Shown one piece after another: positions 25,062 through 34,391 of a stretch of 64,000 bases of DNA. A program made the position numbers and the translations under genes. The first letter of the stretch is position 1. Each line of letters starts with the position of its first letter. This DNA comes from Limnobaculum xujianqingii (GTDB lineage Bacteria; Pseudomonadota; Gammaproteobacteria; Enterobacterales; Enterobacteriaceae), in NCBI RefSeq assembly GCF_013394855.1, contig NZ_JABMLK010000001.1, positions 1,054,001-1,118,000 on the forward strand, written 5' to 3'. Below the pieces are notes generated by a model. It was not told the origin of the DNA. It saw only the letters and a list, made by a program, of their open reading frames with translations, and did no database searches.

Positions 25062-25868
25062 TTAGCGAATTTGCGCCCCACCGTCAATTTTGAAGATAAT
25101 CGTCAGCTTTTTATCTTTAACCACAACCGGTGTATAGCGCCATTTCTTCAACGCAACTTTTACATCCCGTTCAAACATTCTTGGCGGCGTTGATGACAAA
25201 ATTCGTACGTTCTCAATTCGTCCATCTTCATCAATATCAAACATAATCTCAACCTGCCCTTCTATACGGCGATCAAACGCCTGTTTAGGATAAGCGGGTT
25301 CAACTTGTCTTAATATCTTCGAACCTGTTGCTGGTGCTGCACCACTAACAGAAGATGCCGGGCCACTGGCAACCTTGCTGGTATTGGCAGTAGTAATTGG
25401 CGCTGTCGCTGGCTTCTCTACAGGTGCCTGTACGGTACGCTCTTTTACAGGCTCTCTTTTCGGTTTAGGCTCTTTCTTCGGTTGTTTTTTAGGTTTCTCT
25501 ACCGGTTTTGGCTTAGGTTTTTCTACTTCAACAGGTTTAGGTTTCTCCACCGGCGGTGGTTCAGGAATAGGTTCGGGCTCAGGGATTGGTTCAGGTTTAA
25601 CTTCTTCTGGCTCGGGTTCAGGTGCAGCCGTTGGTTGTTGCGCAGGGCTATTTTGCTCTGCTACTTCCGCTGGTGTAGCAAACATAGCCGGGTTAACCAT
25701 CACAACATTCATGGGAGCCGAATCATCTGGTGCGGGAATTTCAATCTGATCTTTTATCGAGGCGAAGACCAACCCACCGATAAGCGATGCATGAAGACAG
25801 ACTGAAAAGGTAAGCGGCCAGGAAAAACGACGCGCCAGAAAGAATTTTTTCAAAAGGAACCACTTCAC
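25062..25868 (-). CDS. tonB: TonB energy-transducing protein
   Basis: 268 residues, somewhat longer than E. coli TonB (239). One N-terminal transmembrane anchor (FSWPLTFSVCLHASLIGGLVF) with the conserved Ser-X3-His pattern that contacts ExbD, then a Pro-rich periplasmic spacer of EPEPEE/PIPEPEP and KPKPVEKPKK repeats (about residues 80-150), then the C-terminal domain (VEPAYPKQAFDRRIEGQVEIMFDIDEDG, RMFERDVKVALKKWRY) that binds the TonB box of outer-membrane receptors. It couples the proton gradient to uptake of siderophores and vitamin B12. A Fur-like box lies just upstream. Confidence 0.96.
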   Translation of the reverse strand: MKWFLLKKFFLARRFSWPLTFSVCLHASLIGGLVFASIKDQIEIPAPDDSAPMNVVMVNPAMFATPAEVAEQNSPAQQPTAAPEPEPEEVKPEPIPEPEPIPEPPPVEKPKPVEVEKPKPKPVEKPKKQPKKEPKPKREPVKERTVQAPVEKPATAPITTANTSKVASGPASSVSGAAPATGSKILRQVEPAYPKQAFDRRIEGQVEIMFDIDEDGRIENVRILSSTPPRMFERDVKVALKKWRYTPVVVKDKKLTIIFKIDGGAQIR

Positions 25869-25894
25869 TATTCTGGAATGGGGGAATTCTAAAT

Positions 25895-25913
25895 GAAAAT
25901 GGTAATGAGATTC
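25895..25913 (-). promoter_or_regulatory. Fur-like box at the tonB promoter
   Basis: GAAAATGGTAATGAGATTC matches about 13 of 19 positions of the Fur consensus, including GAxAATGxTAAT. It lies 27 bases before the tonB ATG, as expected for iron repression. Confidence 0.6.
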
Positions 25914-26083
25914 AATATCAATTTAACATATCGGTGTTTCAGTGTAGCAATTAGTCAGCAGATAGTCTGCACATTTTCATTTATCACTCTGGTTATAATA
26001 TCTATAGTTTACAGTAATAAATCATGTAATATCGTCTCTCTTATCGCCCAACAATTATGACAATAACATTGAGGAATAATACC

Positions 26084-26380
26084 GTGTTATATCTGATTTA
26101 TGCTGAAGATGTACCTGGCTCTTTAGAACAGCGTCTTGCCGCCCGCCCTGCTCATCTGGCTCGTTTACAGTCGTTAAAAGACGAAGATCGTTTAATCGTT
26201 GCCGGTCCAAATCCTATTGCGGATAGTGAAGATCCGGGAACAACCGGTTTCTCTGGTTCTGTTATTATCGCTGAATTTGCTACTCTGGAAGAAGCTAAAG
26301 CGTGGGCAGATAAAGACCCTTATGTTGATGCAGGGGTCTATCAGAAGGTAACGGTAAAACCATTTAAGCGCGTATTTTAA
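26084..26380 (+). CDS. yciI: YciI family protein
   Basis: 98 residues, the same length as E. coli YciI, from GTG 26084; GAGGAA at 26071-26076 sits 7 bases upstream. The ferredoxin-like fold family has the conserved RPAHLARLQ His and the downstream Asp (LKDED), proposed as catalytic in the Haemophilus homologue, plus [20 protein letters not shown]. Precise function unknown. It lies between tonB and yciY, as in E. coli. Confidence 0.94.
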   Translation: MLYLIYAEDVPGSLEQRLAARPAHLARLQSLKDEDRLIVAGPNPIADSEDPGTTGFSGSVIIAEFATLEEAKAWADKDPYVDAGVYQKVTVKPFKRVF

Positions 26381-26388
26381 TATTGCTG

Positions 26389-26420
26389 GGGGTTCTCTCA
26401 ATACAATATCAGGGAACCCC
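26389..26420. terminator. Hairpin between yciI and yciY
   Basis: GGGGTTCTCT (26389-26398) and AGGGAACCCC (26411-26420) pair at 9 of 10 positions plus a wobble. No long T-run; position between convergent genes suggests a transcript end. Confidence 0.5.
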
Positions 26421-26446
26421 AACCAACCAGTTAACGATCGATGTTA

Positions 26447-26626
26447 TTACCATTCATGGATATTTGCATAGAGTAAAGAGCGTTGCTGACGCCCCAATTG
26501 CTTCTCTGTTCTGATGTGGTGTATCCGGCTGTTTCTGCGAGATTGTCCTTCCAGCCAGCGATGGCGTCGGCGTTGTGCCTGCCGCAACATGCGCCAGCGT
26601 CCAACTTCAGTTCTGGATCTGTGCAT
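26447..26626 (-). CDS. yciY: Small conserved protein YciY
   Basis: 59 residues on the minus strand from ATG 26626. The N-terminal MHRSRTEVGRWRMLRQAQRR and WLEGQSRRNSRIHHIR match E. coli YciY (57 residues) almost residue for residue. Very basic and Arg-rich; function unknown. It occupies the E. coli position between yciI and clsA. The ribosome binding site is weak (AAAGA). A longer frame from 26650 and an overlapping frame in another register (26431-26634) are not supported by homology. Confidence 0.88.
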   Translation of the reverse strand: MHRSRTEVGRWRMLRQAQRRRHRWLEGQSRRNSRIHHIRTEKQLGRQQRSLLYANIHEW

Positions 26627-26817
26627 AATGACAAATGTATCTTTAAACAACGATAAGGTGTGTTAATTGTAACGCAGGCAATTTTTTCTTTTGGATGAAT
26701 AAATCAAAAAATAAGTAACAAAATCTATAATACACTTTAAAGAAGTGTTTTACCTTTCCGCGACTCTGCGTAAACTCAACTCTTTATTTTTGAAGCAAAC
26801 AGGATAACAAATTTCCG

Positions 26818-28278
26818 ATGACCACTTTCTATACTGTATTGAGCTGGTTACTGGTATTAGGTTACTGGTTACTGATAGCGGGTGTTACGCTCCGGGTATT
26901 GATGAAGCGACGTTCTGTCCCGTCAGCCATGGCCTGGTTGTTAGTTATCTATATTCTTCCGTTAGTCGGTATTGTGGCCTACCTCCTGTTCGGTGAACTT
27001 CACCTTGGTAAACGACGGGCAGAACGCGCTAAAGAAATGTGGCCGTCTACGGCTACCTGGTTAGGAGAATTAAAAAACTGCCAGAATATTTTTGCTACTC
27101 AGATTAGCCCGGTATCAGAACCATTGTTCCAACTCTGTGCCCATCGTCACGGTGTTCCCGCTGTCAGAGGCAATCAGCTTGAACTGTTAACCACCAGTGA
27201 AGGCACAATGAAGTCGCTGATCCGCGATATTGAATTAGCAGAACACAGTATTGAGATGGTGTTTTACATCTGGCAAAGCGGTGGTCAGGTAGATAATGTT
27301 GCCGAAGCACTCATGGCTGCGGCTCGTCGGGGAGTACATTGTCGGGTGATGCTCGACTCCGCCGGAAGTATGCATTTTTTCCGCACCCCTTACCCAGAGC
27401 TAATGAGAAATGCGGGTATTGAGCTGGTTGAAGCCCTGAAAGTTAATGTGTTACGGGTATTTCTGCGCCGTATGGATTTACGCCAACACCGTAAAATCGT
27501 CATTATTGATAATAATATTGCCTATACCGGCAGTATGAATATGGTTGATCCTCGCTTCTTTAAACAAGGATCTGGCGTTGGCCAATGGATTGACCTCATG
27601 GCGAGAATTCAGGGCCCTGCCGCAACCATGCTGGGATTAATCTATGCCTGCGACTGGGAGATAGAAACGGGTAAGCGTCAGCTTCCTCAGGCACCTGACC
27701 CTACCATGTTGCCGTTTGAAGAAGAAGATGGCCATACGGTACAAGTTATCGCCTCCGGCCCGGGTTTTCCTGAAGAGATGATTCATCAGGCTCTGCTTAC
27801 TTCGGTTTATTCCGCCAGAAAGCGTTTAATTATGACAACGCCTTATCTGGTTCCCAGTGATGATTTACTGCATGCCATTTGCACTGCCGCTCTGAGAGGC
27901 GTTGACGTTAATATTATTGTTCCAAAGAAAAATGACTCCTTAATGGTGGGCTGGGCCAGTCGCTCATTCTTCTCTGAACTCCTTGAGGCCGGTGTCAAAA
28001 TACACCAATTTGACGGCGGATTACTTCACACTAAAAGTGTTTTGGTTGACGACCAGCTTAGTCTGGTAGGAACCGTAAATTTGGATATTCGTAGCCTGTG
28101 GTTGAATTTTGAAGTAACAGTCACTGTCGATGACCGGGCATTTGCTGAAGATCTGGCTTGTGTACAGGAAGACTATATCGCTCGTTCAACACTGTTGAAT
28201 CCGGAAGAGTGGGCAACTCGCCCTATGTGGAATCGGATAATCGAACGTTTATTTTATTTCTTCAGTCCATTACTATAG
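26818..28278 (+). CDS. clsA: Cardiolipin synthase A
   Basis: 486 residues, the E. coli length. It condenses two phosphatidylglycerols to cardiolipin at the inner membrane. Two N-terminal transmembrane segments (about 5-25 and 35-58) precede two phospholipase D domains with full HKD motifs: [19 protein letters not shown] and [20 protein letters not shown]. The C-terminus [18 protein letters not shown] is typical. yciU follows closely, as in E. coli. Confidence 0.97.
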   Translation: MTTFYTVLSWLLVLGYWLLIAGVTLRVLMKRRSVPSAMAWLLVIYILPLVGIVAYLLFGELHLGKRRAERAKEMWPSTATWLGELKNCQNIFATQISPVSEPLFQLCAHRHGVPAVRGNQLELLTTSEGTMKSLIRDIELAEHSIEMVFYIWQSGGQVDNVAEALMAAARRGVHCRVMLDSAGSMHFFRTPYPELMRNAGIELVEALKVNVLRVFLRRMDLRQHRKIVIIDNNIAYTGSMNMVDPRFFKQGSGVGQWIDLMARIQGPAATMLGLIYACDWEIETGKRQLPQAPDPTMLPFEEEDGHTVQVIASGPGFPEEMIHQALLTSVYSARKRLIMTTPYLVPSDDLLHAICTAALRGVDVNIIVPKKNDSLMVGWASRSFFSELLEAGVKIHQFDGGLLHTKSVLVDDQLSLVGTVNLDIRSLWLNFEVTVTVDDRAFAEDLACVQEDYIARSTLLNPEEWATRPMWNRIIERLFYFFSPLL

Positions 28279-28315
28279 CCACAACATTTAAATATTCTCT
28301 TTGATGAGCGTCCCG

Positions 28316-28651
28316 ATGGATATAGCAGATTTTGATTTAGATAACCGGTTGGATGAAGACGAAACGCTGGATCAGGCCTACGATATTTTTTTAGAACTGG
28401 CCTCTGACAATCTTGACCCGGCAGATGTCATTCTATTTAACCTGCAGTTTGAAGATCGCGGAGCCGCTGAGCTACACGATCCTTCGGATGAGTGGCTTGA
28501 ACATGTAGACTTTGATTTAAATCCTGATTTCTTCGCCGAAGTAATAATCGGCCTGACGAATGAAGAAGATGAAGTCGATGATATTTTTGCCCGAATCCTT
28601 ATCAGCCGTGAGAAAAACCATAAGTTCTGTCACATTCTCTGGAAAGAGTAG
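28316..28651 (+). CDS. yciU: YciU (UPF0263), acidic double-stranded-DNA-mimic family
   Basis: 111 residues from ATG 28316 (E. coli 109); ATG 28304 in frame is an alternative, and neither ribosome binding site is strong. The protein is strongly acidic ([41 protein letters not shown]). The Haemophilus homologue HI1450 has a charge surface that mimics DNA. Its partner here is unknown. It lies 37 bases after clsA, probably in one transcript. Confidence 0.92.
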   Translation: MDIADFDLDNRLDEDETLDQAYDIFLELASDNLDPADVILFNLQFEDRGAAELHDPSDEWLEHVDFDLNPDFFAEVIIGLTNEEDEVDDIFARILISREKNHKFCHILWKE

Positions 28652-28685
28652 TCTGATTAATTTTGAGTATTTAGGCCTTTATAAT

Positions 28686-28716
28686 AAAAATCCCCGCCTG
28701 ATTTGCGGGGATTTTT
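28686..28716. terminator. Bidirectional terminator between yciU and ychE
   Basis: AAAAATCCCCGC (28686-28697) and GCGGGGATTTTT (28705-28716) form a 12-bp stem with A/T runs at both ends. Confidence 0.94.
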
Positions 28717-28741
28717 ATTATTTATCTTACTAACGTCAAAT

Positions 28742-29389
28742 CTAAGCCAGCAATCCCGGGAAAGACACTTTTATTCCCGTAATAATGAACTCAATTCCCA
28801 ACGACATCAGCAATAGCCCCATAATACGCGTTACAACGTTAATTCCTGTTTGTCCTAACAAACGAACTAACAGCGGCGCAGCACGGAACAATAGCCAACA
28901 GCAAAATGAAAAGAAAGCAATCGCAATAAAGAAACCCAGATAATCCATCCAGGTGTTATATCGGGTACTCCAGACAATTGTAGAACTGATAGCTCCCGGC
29001 CCTGCCATTAACGGAAGTGCCAATGGTACTACGCCAACATTGTCACGAATTGCGGTTTCAGTTTTTTCCTGCTTATTCTGCTTATCTTCCCCCAGCTTAC
29101 CGCTGATCATCGACATTGCGATAGTCACAATAAGAATACCGCCCGCAATACGGAAAGAGTCGATTGAAATCCCAAACAGACGCAATATCGCATCACCTAA
29201 AAACAGCGAACACCACAATATAATGGCAACAGATAAGTTCGCCGTCAGATTGGTTTTATCTCTGGCAGCTGGCGACTGATAATTCGTCATACTGATAAAA
29301 ACCGGAAGAATACCCACCGGATTAACTAATGCAAACATACCAACAAGGAACTTAATGTATCCTGATAAATCCAACATGGCATGGCCCAT
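28742..29389 (-). CDS. ychE: MarC family inner membrane protein YchE
   Basis: 215 residues, as E. coli YchE. Six transmembrane segments; the stretches FALVNPVGILPVFISMT, LFGISIDSFRIAGGILI, IGVVPLALP-like VGVVPLALPLMAGPGAISS and VVTRIMGLLLMSLGIEF are diagnostic. Transport activity is not established for this family. GGGAG lies 6-7 bases before the chosen ATG at 29389. It is divergent from adhE, as in E. coli, but the opp genes that follow it there are absent. Confidence 0.95.
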   Translation of the reverse strand: MGHAMLDLSGYIKFLVGMFALVNPVGILPVFISMTNYQSPAARDKTNLTANLSVAIILWCSLFLGDAILRLFGISIDSFRIAGGILIVTIAMSMISGKLGEDKQNKQEKTETAIRDNVGVVPLALPLMAGPGAISSTIVWSTRYNTWMDYLGFFIAIAFFSFCCWLLFRAAPLLVRLLGQTGINVVTRIMGLLLMSLGIEFIITGIKVSFPGLLA

Positions 29390-29861
29390 TGTGGACTCCC
29401 TATGTAATAGACCGCAGCTCGAATTGAAACGGTGCTTAATGTAATAGAGTTATCTTTTAGGGTCTAGCGTTAAAAACCGGATACAACACCCAATTTTAGA
29501 AAAAATGCAGCGATATAACCCTAATATAGCAAATTAATATTATATAAATGTAATGCCTGACCTCTGGATGGATAATTTTGTAACAAACTGGCTTGCTGAA
29601 AGGTGTCAGCATGCTATTTATGTGATATAAATCACAATATCAATCACTATGAATAGGTAAGCTGTGTTACAACAAATAAATATATAGGCACGCACAACAC
29701 ATATATTATTTACCTGTAAAATTAAATTTAGTTATAACAATAATTTAGCTTAGATTTTTTCAGTAAGTAAATCGTATTGAGATAACAGAGCTTCCACTAT
29801 ACTTAATACTTGCATCGCGACTTACTCACTAAAAAAATTTATCAATCTTAGGAGAGTCACA
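29390..29861. other. Divergent control region between ychE and adhE
   Basis: This 472-base AT-rich interval has no ORF. It holds a perfect CRP-type palindrome (29621-29636) and, just before adhE, the ribosome binding site TAGGAGAG. The length fits the heavily controlled adhE promoter of E. coli. Confidence 0.6.
29621..29636. promoter_or_regulatory. CRP-like palindrome upstream of adhE
   Basis: TGTGATATAAATCACA is the full CRP half-site pair TGTGA-N6-TCACA, a perfect palindrome in its outer bases, centred about 230 bases before adhE. Confidence 0.75.
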
Positions 29862-32531
29862 ATGACCGTAAGTAACGCCACTGAACTTAACGCACTTGTT
29901 GCACGAGTGAAAAAAGCTCAACGTGAGTATGCTAATTATACTCAGGAACAAGTCGATAAGATATTCAGAGCCGCCGCTTTAGCGGCAGCAAATGCCCGTA
30001 TTCCTCTGGCTAAAATGGCAGTTGAAGAATCTGGCATGGGTATTGTGGAAGATAAAGTGATTAAAAACCACTTCGCTTCTGAATACATTTACAACAAATA
30101 TAAAGATGAAAAAACCTGCGGTATTCTGGAAGAGGATGAAACTTTCGGTACTATTACCATCGCAGAACCAACGGGTATTATCTGTGGTATCGTTCCAACC
30201 ACTAACCCTACTTCTACGGCTATTTTTAAAGCACTTATTAGCCTGAAAACCCGTAACGGAATTATCTTCTCTCCACATCCTCGCGCTAAAAATGCGACCA
30301 ATGAAGCTGCCAATATCGTTTTACAAGCCGCAATTGAAGCCGGTGCTCCAAAAGATATTATTGGCTGGATTGACGTACCTAGCGTTGAGTTATCAAACCA
30401 ATTAATGCATCATCCGGATATCAACCTGATTCTGGCTACCGGTGGTCCGGGTATGGTTAAGGCCGCTTATAGCTCAGGTAAACCTGCTATTGGTGTAGGT
30501 GCAGGTAACTCCCCTGTCGTAATCGATGAAACCGCTGATATTAAACGTGCGGTTGCATCTATCCTGATGTCTAAAACTTTTGATAACGGCGTAATCTGTG
30601 CGTCAGAACAGTCTGTTATCGTAGTTGATAAGATCTATGACACTGTACGTGAACGCTTTGCCTCTCATGGCGGCTACATGCTAAAAGGCCAGGAGCTAAA
30701 AGCAGTACAGGGAATCATTTTAAAAAATGGCGCTATCAACGCCGCTATCGTTGGTCAACCCGCTGTAAAAATTGCAGAAATGGCTGGCGTAACGGTTCCG
30801 GCCACAACCAAAGTATTAATTGGTGAAGTGACTCAAGTTGATGAGTCAGAGCCTTTTGCTCATGAAAAACTTTCTCCAATGCTGGCAATGTATCGGGCGA
30901 AAAATTTTGAAGATGCAGTAGAAAAAGCCGAGAAATTGGTTGCTATGGGCGGTATTGGTCATACATCAGGTCTGTATACCGATCAGGATAATCAGGGCGA
31001 ACGTATTGCCTACTTCGGCGATAAGATGAAAACAGCGCGTATTCTGATTAATACGCCAACCTCCCAAGGCGGTATTGGTGACCTGTATAACTTTAAGCTG
31101 GCACCTTCACTGACATTAGGCTGTGGTTCATGGGGCGGCAACTCAATTTCTGAGAACGTAGGACCAAAACATCTTATCAATAAGAAGACTGTGGCTAAGC
31201 GAGCAGAAAATATGTTATGGCATAAACTTCCTAAATCAATCTACTTCCGTCGTGGTTCATTACCCATTGCTTTAGAAGAAGTTGCGACCGATGGTGCCAA
31301 ACGTGCCTTTATCGTTACTGACCGTTTCTTATTCAACAACGGTTATGCAGACCAAATTACTAATGTCCTGAAACAATATGGCGTTGAAACCGAAGTATTC
31401 TTCGAAGTAGAAGCCGACCCTACACTGAGCATCGTGCGTAAAGGGGCAGAACAAATGCACTCCTTTAAGCCTGATGTCATCATCGCATTAGGCGGTGGCT
31501 CCCCAATGGACGCAGCTAAAATCATGTGGGTGATGTATGAACATCCTGAAACCCACTTTGAAGAATTAGCATTAAGATTTATGGATATTCGTAAGCGTAT
31601 CTATAAGTTCCCGAAAATGGGTGTGAAAGCCAAGATGATCGCTGTCACCACTACTTCAGGTACCGGTTCAGAAGTAACACCGTTTGCTGTAGTAACTGAT
31701 GATGCTACCGGTATGAAATATCCATTAGCCGATTATGCATTAACACCAGACATGGCGATTGTGGATGCCAACCTGGTCATGAATATGCCTAAATCACTTT
31801 GTGCTTTTGGCGGTTTGGATGCAGTAACCCACGCATTAGAAGCATATGTATCAGTTCTGGCTAACGAATATACTGATGGTCAGGCTCTACAGGCGCTGAA
31901 ACTGCTGAAAGAGTATCTGCCGGTTAGCTATAAAGAAGGCGCTAAGAATCCGGTTGCTCGTGAGCGTGTTCATAATGCGGCGACTATTGCAGGCATTGCC
32001 TTCGCAAACGCCTTCCTGGGTGTATGCCACTCAATGGCGCATAAATTAGGTTCAGAATTCCATCTTCCACATGGTTTGGCTAATGCGTTGTTAATTTGTA
32101 ACGTTATTCGCTATAACGCAAATGACAACCCAACCAAACAAACTGCATTTAGCCAATATGACCGTCCGCAATCTCGCCGTCAGTATGCAGAAATTGCCGA
32201 CCACTTAGGTTTATCTGCTCCTGGCGATCGTACTGCTGCCAAGATTGAGAAACTGCTAAACTGGTTAGATGAAATTAAGAAAGAACTGGATATTCCGGCA
32301 TCGATTCGTGAAGCTGGTGTTCCTGAAGCGGATTTCCTGGCGAAAATTGATAAGTTATCTGAAGATGCATTTGACGATCAATGTACTGGTGCTAACCCAC
32401 GTTACCCATTAATTTCCGAGCTGAAAACCATTCTGCTGGATACTTACTATGGGCGTAGCTACGTTGAAGAACAACAGCAACCTGTTGTTGAAGCAAAAGT
32501 TAAAGCACCTGCTAAAAAAGCTAAAAAGTAA
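29862..32531 (+). CDS. adhE: Bifunctional acetaldehyde/alcohol dehydrogenase
   Basis: 889 residues (E. coli 891). The N-terminal aldehyde dehydrogenase half (to about residue 440) reduces acetyl-CoA to acetaldehyde, with nucleophile Cys246 in NGVICASEQ. The C-terminal iron-dependent alcohol dehydrogenase half (from about 450) makes ethanol and has the metal ligands in FGGLDAVTHALEAY and GVCHSMAHKLGSEFHLPHGLANA. It forms spirosome filaments in E. coli. The C-terminal tail is Lys/Ala-rich. It is the key enzyme of anaerobic ethanol formation; a CRP-like site lies upstream and a strong terminator downstream. Confidence 0.98.
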   Translation: MTVSNATELNALVARVKKAQREYANYTQEQVDKIFRAAALAAANARIPLAKMAVEESGMGIVEDKVIKNHFASEYIYNKYKDEKTCGILEEDETFGTITIAEPTGIICGIVPTTNPTSTAIFKALISLKTRNGIIFSPHPRAKNATNEAANIVLQAAIEAGAPKDIIGWIDVPSVELSNQLMHHPDINLILATGGPGMVKAAYSSGKPAIGVGAGNSPVVIDETADIKRAVASILMSKTFDNGVICASEQSVIVVDKIYDTVRERFASHGGYMLKGQELKAVQGIILKNGAINAAIVGQPAVKIAEMAGVTVPATTKVLIGEVTQVDESEPFAHEKLSPMLAMYRAKNFEDAVEKAEKLVAMGGIGHTSGLYTDQDNQGERIAYFGDKMKTARILINTPTSQGGIGDLYNFKLAPSLTLGCGSWGGNSISENVGPKHLINKKTVAKRAENMLWHKLPKSIYFRRGSLPIALEEVATDGAKRAFIVTDRFLFNNGYADQITNVLKQYGVETEVFFEVEADPTLSIVRKGAEQMHSFKPDVIIALGGGSPMDAAKIMWVMYEHPETHFEELALRFMDIRKRIYKFPKMGVKAKMIAVTTTSGTGSEVTPFAVVTDDATGMKYPLADYALTPDMAIVDANLVMNMPKSLCAFGGLDAVTHALEAYVSVLANEYTDGQALQALKLLKEYLPVSYKEGAKNPVARERVHNAATIAGIAFANAFLGVCHSMAHKLGSEFHLPHGLANALLICNVIRYNANDNPTKQTAFSQYDRPQSRRQYAEIADHLGLSAPGDRTAAKIEKLLNWLDEIKKELDIPASIREAGVPEADFLAKIDKLSEDAFDDQCTGANPRYPLISELKTILLDTYYGRSYVEEQQQPVVEAKVKAPAKKAKK

Positions 32532-32550
32532 CTTCTGATTTTATCCTTTC

Positions 32551-32577
32551 AAAGCCGCCTTAACTGGCGGCTTTTTT
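32551..32577 (+). terminator. adhE terminator
   Basis: AAAGCCGCC (32551-32559) and GGCGGCTTT (32566-32574) with a 6-base loop, followed by further T residues. Confidence 0.95.
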
Positions 32578-33562
32578 ATATCCAACCTTTTATGTAATCT
32601 ATGTGAATAAAACCGCGTATAGCTCGTTTAGGGGCGCAGAATTAGTCCTTAAAGGTGTCTACACCACAGCCCGGGTGAGGTTAAATACATTCTGATATCC
32701 AGGCACTCAATCAGAAGCACGCCCATCGAGCCTGCTGTGTGCTGTGGCCTGGTAACTTGAATCGGCATCCATAGCTTGAGCACTATAGATAATATTGAAA
32801 AAGTGCTCATGCATTATTTAATGGTTAGCGAATATGTATCGTATGCTCTGGCTATCATAATTCTAATTAATACATATAAATCCATTAAAATATTCTATCC
32901 CGCCGTAAGATAGATTCATCCGATATTATATTGATAGATAATGAACACACTTTTATCAGGGATATCGCCAAACTTCCTTCCAGAGGTAATCTGACGAACG
33001 CTCAAACATTCTTATAATTAGCCTTAATTAACTACCATATTCATATGAATTTATTATAATTATCTTTAATTCTAAACAGATAACCACCCATATTAAAGTG
33101 TTACATGAAACGCTTGTAGGCTGTGTAAAGACTATTTGTCAGCTAATTATTTTTTGAAATTATAACGATTTGCTTGAGTATCTTTTGTTTTCAGACCATA
33201 AAAATCACTCATCGTTATAAATATATTTGATATAAAACCTACCTCATATCGTCATGCTATAAACCGCACCATTCCTGGATATAGAGCATGACAATAATAA
33301 TGTATATAGTTACACCGAATAAAATAGACGTCAAAAAGTATTGTTGGTAATTGTTACCTCTCTATTTACAACGCGTTATTGATAGAGTTTGTCGGGTTAA
33401 GAGTAAGAAAAGCTAACGTATGAGAACAGTAATAAGTGTCATATAACAAATTACCTCTATTTAGTAAGACAAATAAACCTATGCTCTGGCTTTTAATGAG
33501 ATACGCTACGAATTTTTTATAACCACACAAAATGTGTTTTCCTTCCTATTAACCAGCAGTTA
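32578..33562. other. Gene-free, mostly AT-rich interval between adhE and hns
   Basis: About one kilobase with no ORF that I can support. E. coli has tdk and a pseudogene-like locus here; I see no trace of tdk. A GC-richer island at about 32630-32760 carries nested inverted repeats (CCACAGC 32664-32670 with GCTGTGG 32741-32747; CAGGC 32700-32704 with GCCTG 32730-32734), and TGAGCAC/GTGCTCA (32777-32783 and 32803-32809) follow. A 25-codon minus-strand ORF (32649-32726) in the island has only a weak ribosome binding site. Confidence 0.5.
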
Positions 33563-33590
33563 TTGACAATATTTGACTATCGTTTATAAA
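33563..33590 (+). promoter_or_regulatory. Candidate hns promoter
   Basis: TTGACA (33563-33568), a 16-base spacer and TATAAA (33585-33590), about 100 bases before the hns ATG. The AT-rich surroundings would also suit H-NS autoregulation. Confidence 0.5.
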
Positions 33591-33689
33591 TAAATTAGCT
33601 TTATTTATGTAATACCCTATTGCAGAATTTAATTTAGCGCTTTATTATTAACCAAAATTTCAATCCATAATTAATTTGAGAACGATACA

Positions 33690-34097
33690 ATGAGCGAAGC
33701 ATTAAAAGTCCTTAACAACATCCGTACTTTGCGTGCTCAAGCCAGAGAGTGCTCTCTTGAGACTTTAGAAGAAATGTTAGAGAAAATGGAAGTAGTGGTC
33801 AAAGAGCGCCGTGAAGAAGATCAGGCAAACCAAGCTGAAATTCAAGAACGTACTCGTAAATTACAACAATATCGTGAAATGTTAATTGCTGACGGTATTG
33901 ATCCAAATGAATTACTTCAGTCTCTTTCTGCAACTAAAGTCACGGGTAAATCTAAGCGTGCTGCACGTCCTGCTAAATATCAGTTTACTGATGAGAATGG
34001 CGAATTAAAAACCTGGACTGGCCAGGGTCGTACACCAGCTGTTATCAAGAAAGCTATTGAAGAACAAGGTAAATCACTGGATGATTTCCTGATGTAA
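33690..34097 (+). CDS. hns: Nucleoid-associated protein H-NS
   Basis: 135 residues (E. coli 137). H-NS coats AT-rich DNA and silences horizontally acquired genes. The N-terminal coiled-coil oligomerisation domain ([43 protein letters not shown]) leads through a linker to the C-terminal DNA-binding domain with the minor-groove loop [15 protein letters not shown]. It carries its own promoter and a strong terminator. In E. coli it sits between galU and tdk; here galU is displaced by two nucleotide-sugar genes. Confidence 0.98.
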   Translation: MSEALKVLNNIRTLRAQARECSLETLEEMLEKMEVVVKERREEDQANQAEIQERTRKLQQYREMLIADGIDPNELLQSLSATKVTGKSKRAARPAKYQFTDENGELKTWTGQGRTPAVIKKAIEEQGKSLDDFLM

Positions 34098-34115
34098 GTT
34101 TAGCTTTTCCCCCTG

Positions 34116-34150
34116 AATAAAGCCTCCAAAAATGGAGGCTTTATTTTTTT
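34116..34150 (+). terminator. hns terminator
   Basis: AATAAAGCCTCCA (34116-34128) and TGGAGGCTTTATT (34133-34145): a perfect 13-bp stem with a 4-base loop and a following T-run. Confidence 0.95.
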
Positions 34151-34336
34151 GTGCTATTTTAATAATTATTATTCAGATAAGGTTTCTCGTTCACTGCAGA
34201 CATATACCTATTCATCTTCAGATTATGTCATGGCTATTAACTAATAGTTACAATAGAAATAATACAATTTAAATATACCTTTTCTAACAATTTACCTACC
34301 AGCTTATTTAAATTATTTAAGATAATTAACCAAATA

Positions 34337-34362
34337 AAAAAGAGGAACTGAGTCCTCTTTTT
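34337..34362 (-). terminator. Terminator of the galU-ugd-uge operon
   Basis: AAAAAGAGGA (34337-34346) and TCCTCTTTTT (34353-34362) form a 10-bp stem; on the minus strand it is followed by a T-rich run. It lies 30 bases after the uge stop. Confidence 0.85.
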
Positions 34363-34391
34363 AAAACATAATACCGACTAATAATTCACAG

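Noticed and set aside
25500..25640. Short repeats that could look like a CRISPR or tandem repeat
   Set aside because: They encode the EPEP/KPKP spacer of TonB; no regular spacing or unique spacers.
25375..25805. Two plus-strand ORFs of 124 and 107 codons (Gly/Ser-rich and Phe/Arg-rich products)
   Set aside because: They are the complement of the tonB Pro/Glu/Lys repeat region; low-complexity products and no ribosome binding site.
26431..26634. Minus-strand 67-codon ORF in a different frame from yciY
   Set aside because: The yciY frame at the same place has clear homology; this one is its shadow.
29979..30278. Minus-strand 99-codon ORF inside adhE
   Set aside because: Fully antisense to a well-conserved enzyme domain; no support.
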